This document shows, piece by piece, positions 62,678 through 64,000 of a DNA stretch of 64,000 nucleotides (the first letter of the stretch is position 1; each line of letters starts with the position of its first letter). The stretch covers positions 1-64,000 of the forward strand of contig JAAUZE010000012.1 of the NCBI GenBank assembly GCA_014804755.1, in the 5' to 3' direction. Origin of the DNA: Lachnospiraceae bacterium. GTDB taxonomy: Bacteria; Bacillota; Clostridia; Lachnospirales; Lachnospiraceae. The notes under the pieces were generated by a model. The model was not told where the DNA came from. It ran no database searches and was given only the letters and a program-made list of their open reading frames with translations. The translations under genes and the position numbers were made by a program.

Positions 62678-63601
62678 ATGACTGAAAAACAACAGATCCG
62701 GTTGAATAAATTTTTGGCGGAGAGCGGCGTATGCTCCCGCAGAGAGGCGGATAAGCTGATCGCCGAGGGACGGGTCGCCATCAACGGAAAGGCGGCGGGA
62801 CTCGGCGCGTCGGTGCATGACGGCGTATCGGTAACGGTAAACGGAAAGCCGGTGCAGAGAAAGAATCAAAAGGTGGTGCTTGCCTACTATAAGCCGGTGG
62901 GTGTTACCTGCACGGAGAAGGATCGTCATGCGGAAAAAACGATCACGGACGTACTGCAATATCCCGTCCGCGTGACCTATGCGGGCAGATTGGATAAGGA
63001 TTCCGAGGGCCTCATGCTGATGACGAACGACGGTGACCTGATCCATGCGATGATGCAGGGCGCGAACCGGCATGAAAAGGAATATATTGTCAAGGTCAAT
63101 AAGGAAGTGACCGATGCGCATCTGTGGACGATGATGGAGGGCGTGTATCTGGAAGAATTAGAACAGCGCACCAGACCTTGCCGGATTGAGCGCATGGGAA
63201 AGTACACCTGCCGCGTTGTATTGACGCAGGGGTTAAATCGTCAGATTCGCAGAATGTTTCACAAATTCGGCTACCATGTGGTGTCCATACGGCGTATCCG
63301 CGTGCTGAATATCCAATTAGGGGAATTGCGCGCCGGAGCCTATCGCGCCGTGGAGGGCGAGGAGCTTATGGAGCTGTACAGACAGGCAGGGCTTATGCGA
63401 GCAGATCAGGGTCTGCGGGATTCCGTTAATGGGGCAGAAAAGCAGAAGCCTGCGCGTGCAGATCAGCGCAGTCGGATTCGCATGAACGGAGCAGGAGAGG
63501 CAGAACTCATGCGGATGCTCAAAAGGAAGCGGACAGAGCAAAACGTTCGGGATGTCTATGGAACAGGACAGACAGAAACGGAGGCGGAAGGGCATGAGTG
63601 A
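62678..63601 (+). CDS. Ribosomal large subunit pseudouridine synthase (RluB/E/F family)
   Basis: A 307-residue enzyme: an N-terminal S4 RNA-binding domain (IRLNKFLAESGVCSRREAD) and a TruA/RsuA-type catalytic domain with AGRLDKDSEGLMLMTNDGDL, whose first Asp is catalytic. The C-terminal 70 residues are a charged, low-complexity tail, as in some RluF/RluB homologs. It ends 8 bases into the ligA start. Confidence 0.88.
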   Translation: MTEKQQIRLNKFLAESGVCSRREADKLIAEGRVAINGKAAGLGASVHDGVSVTVNGKPVQRKNQKVVLAYYKPVGVTCTEKDRHAEKTITDVLQYPVRVTYAGRLDKDSEGLMLMTNDGDLIHAMMQGANRHEKEYIVKVNKEVTDAHLWTMMEGVYLEELEQRTRPCRIERMGKYTCRVVLTQGLNRQIRRMFHKFGYHVVSIRRIRVLNIQLGELRAGAYRAVEGEELMELYRQAGLMRADQGLRDSVNGAEKQKPARADQRSRIRMNGAGEAELMRMLKRKRTEQNVRDVYGTGQTETEAEGHE

Positions 63602-64000
63602 GAAGGAAAAAAAAGAACAGACAAAAGAGCGTTACGAGGAGCTTGTGACGCTGGTGAACCGCTACAATCAGCAATATCATGAGGAGAATGCTTCCGATAT
63701 ATCCGATTATGAATTTGATATGCTCAATCTGGAGCTGCGGGAGTTGGAAAAAGCACATCCGGAGTGGCGGACCAAAGAGAGCCCGACGAATAAGGTGGGC
63801 GGCGCGGTCAAGCGCGAGTCAGGCGTCAGTGTGACGCACCGTGTTCCGATGCTCAGTATTCAGGATGTGTTTACCAAGGAGGAAGTATTAAACTGGGTGC
63901 ATGAGGTGCGTGAAATGCATCCCGACGTGCTTTTTTCCGTGGAACATAAGATTGACGGGCTTTCCATGACGCTGCGCTATGAGAACGGCGCGCTCAACCT
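63594..64000 (+). CDS. ligA: NAD-dependent DNA ligase, N-terminal part (cut by window end)
   Basis: The first 135 residues of LigA: Ia domain (RYEELVTLVNRYNQQYHEE...ISDYEFDMLNLEL), SPTNKVGGAVK, HRVPMLSIQDVFT and the adenylation motif EHKIDGLSM, in which the KxDG Lys forms the AMP adduct. The ATG overlaps the preceding gene. The reading frame runs on past 64000. Confidence 0.95.
   Translation, partial: MSEKEKKEQTKERYEELVTLVNRYNQQYHEENASDISDYEFDMLNLELRELEKAHPEWRTKESPTNKVGGAVKRESGVSVTHRVPMLSIQDVFTKEEVLNWVHEVREMHPDVLFSVEHKIDGLSMTLRYENGALN

Overview
The window looks like a chromosomal segment of an anaerobic, low-to-moderate GC Firmicute, most likely a Lachnospiraceae-type Clostridia. The evidence is gene order and regulatory style: plsX-acpP-rnc-smc-ftsY, ylxM-ffh-rpsP-khpA-rimM-trmD-rplS-lepB-rbgA-lepB-rnhB-ylqG, a T-box leader on a methionyl-tRNA synthetase, a BlaI/BlaR pair, NADP-type glutamate dehydrogenase, strong GGAGG ribosome binding sites and U-tailed terminators. 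Genus is inference. The window ends inside ligA.

Positions 1-14,270 are an AT-rich accessory island. Its first operon (192-5749) joins a ThsB-like TIR protein, an Nmad2 nucleotide-modification protein, a TIR-SLOG fusion, a deoxynucleotide kinase, a 5-hmdU DNA kinase-family protein and a divergent thymidylate synthase. It looks like a Thoeris-type NAD signalling pair fused to a phage-type thymine hypermodification pathway, and it is the best candidate here for an undescribed system. A seventh reading frame begins at its end and stops at once, next to a decayed IS66 transposase. Then come a TIR/SEFIR-P-loop ATPase gene (7572-9830), an IS66 relic carrying an IS21 istB fragment (9839-11253), a radical SAM gene plus a small membrane protein lying between two copies of an IS66 right end, and a second small membrane protein.

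From 14,342 the sequence becomes core: lipid synthesis, RNase III, chromosome condensation and SRP. Two insertions split the usual order. One (21.2-28.15 kb) lies between ftsY and ylxM-ffh and holds threonine dehydratase, a YitT protein, a reductase cluster and an antitoxin/GNAT module bracketed by a duplicated terminator. The other (32.2-33.65 kb) lies between trmD and rplS and holds a flavin-type oxidase-fold protein, a MITE-like palindromic element and a Fic protein that lacks the catalytic His.

From 37.3 kb there are a FliK/YlqG-like protein, a MATE exporter, a sialate O-acetylesterase, two glycosyltransferases, glucokinase, tRNA-Arg(CCG), a membrane SH3 protein, an oxidoreductase, glutamate dehydrogenase, T-box-metG, a BlaI/BlaR-like sensor pair with a lipoprotein, deoC, a ProX-type deacylase, an RsmF-type methyltransferase, a pseudouridine synthase and the start of ligA. 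All functional calls rest on motif recognition and gene context; no database search was possible.
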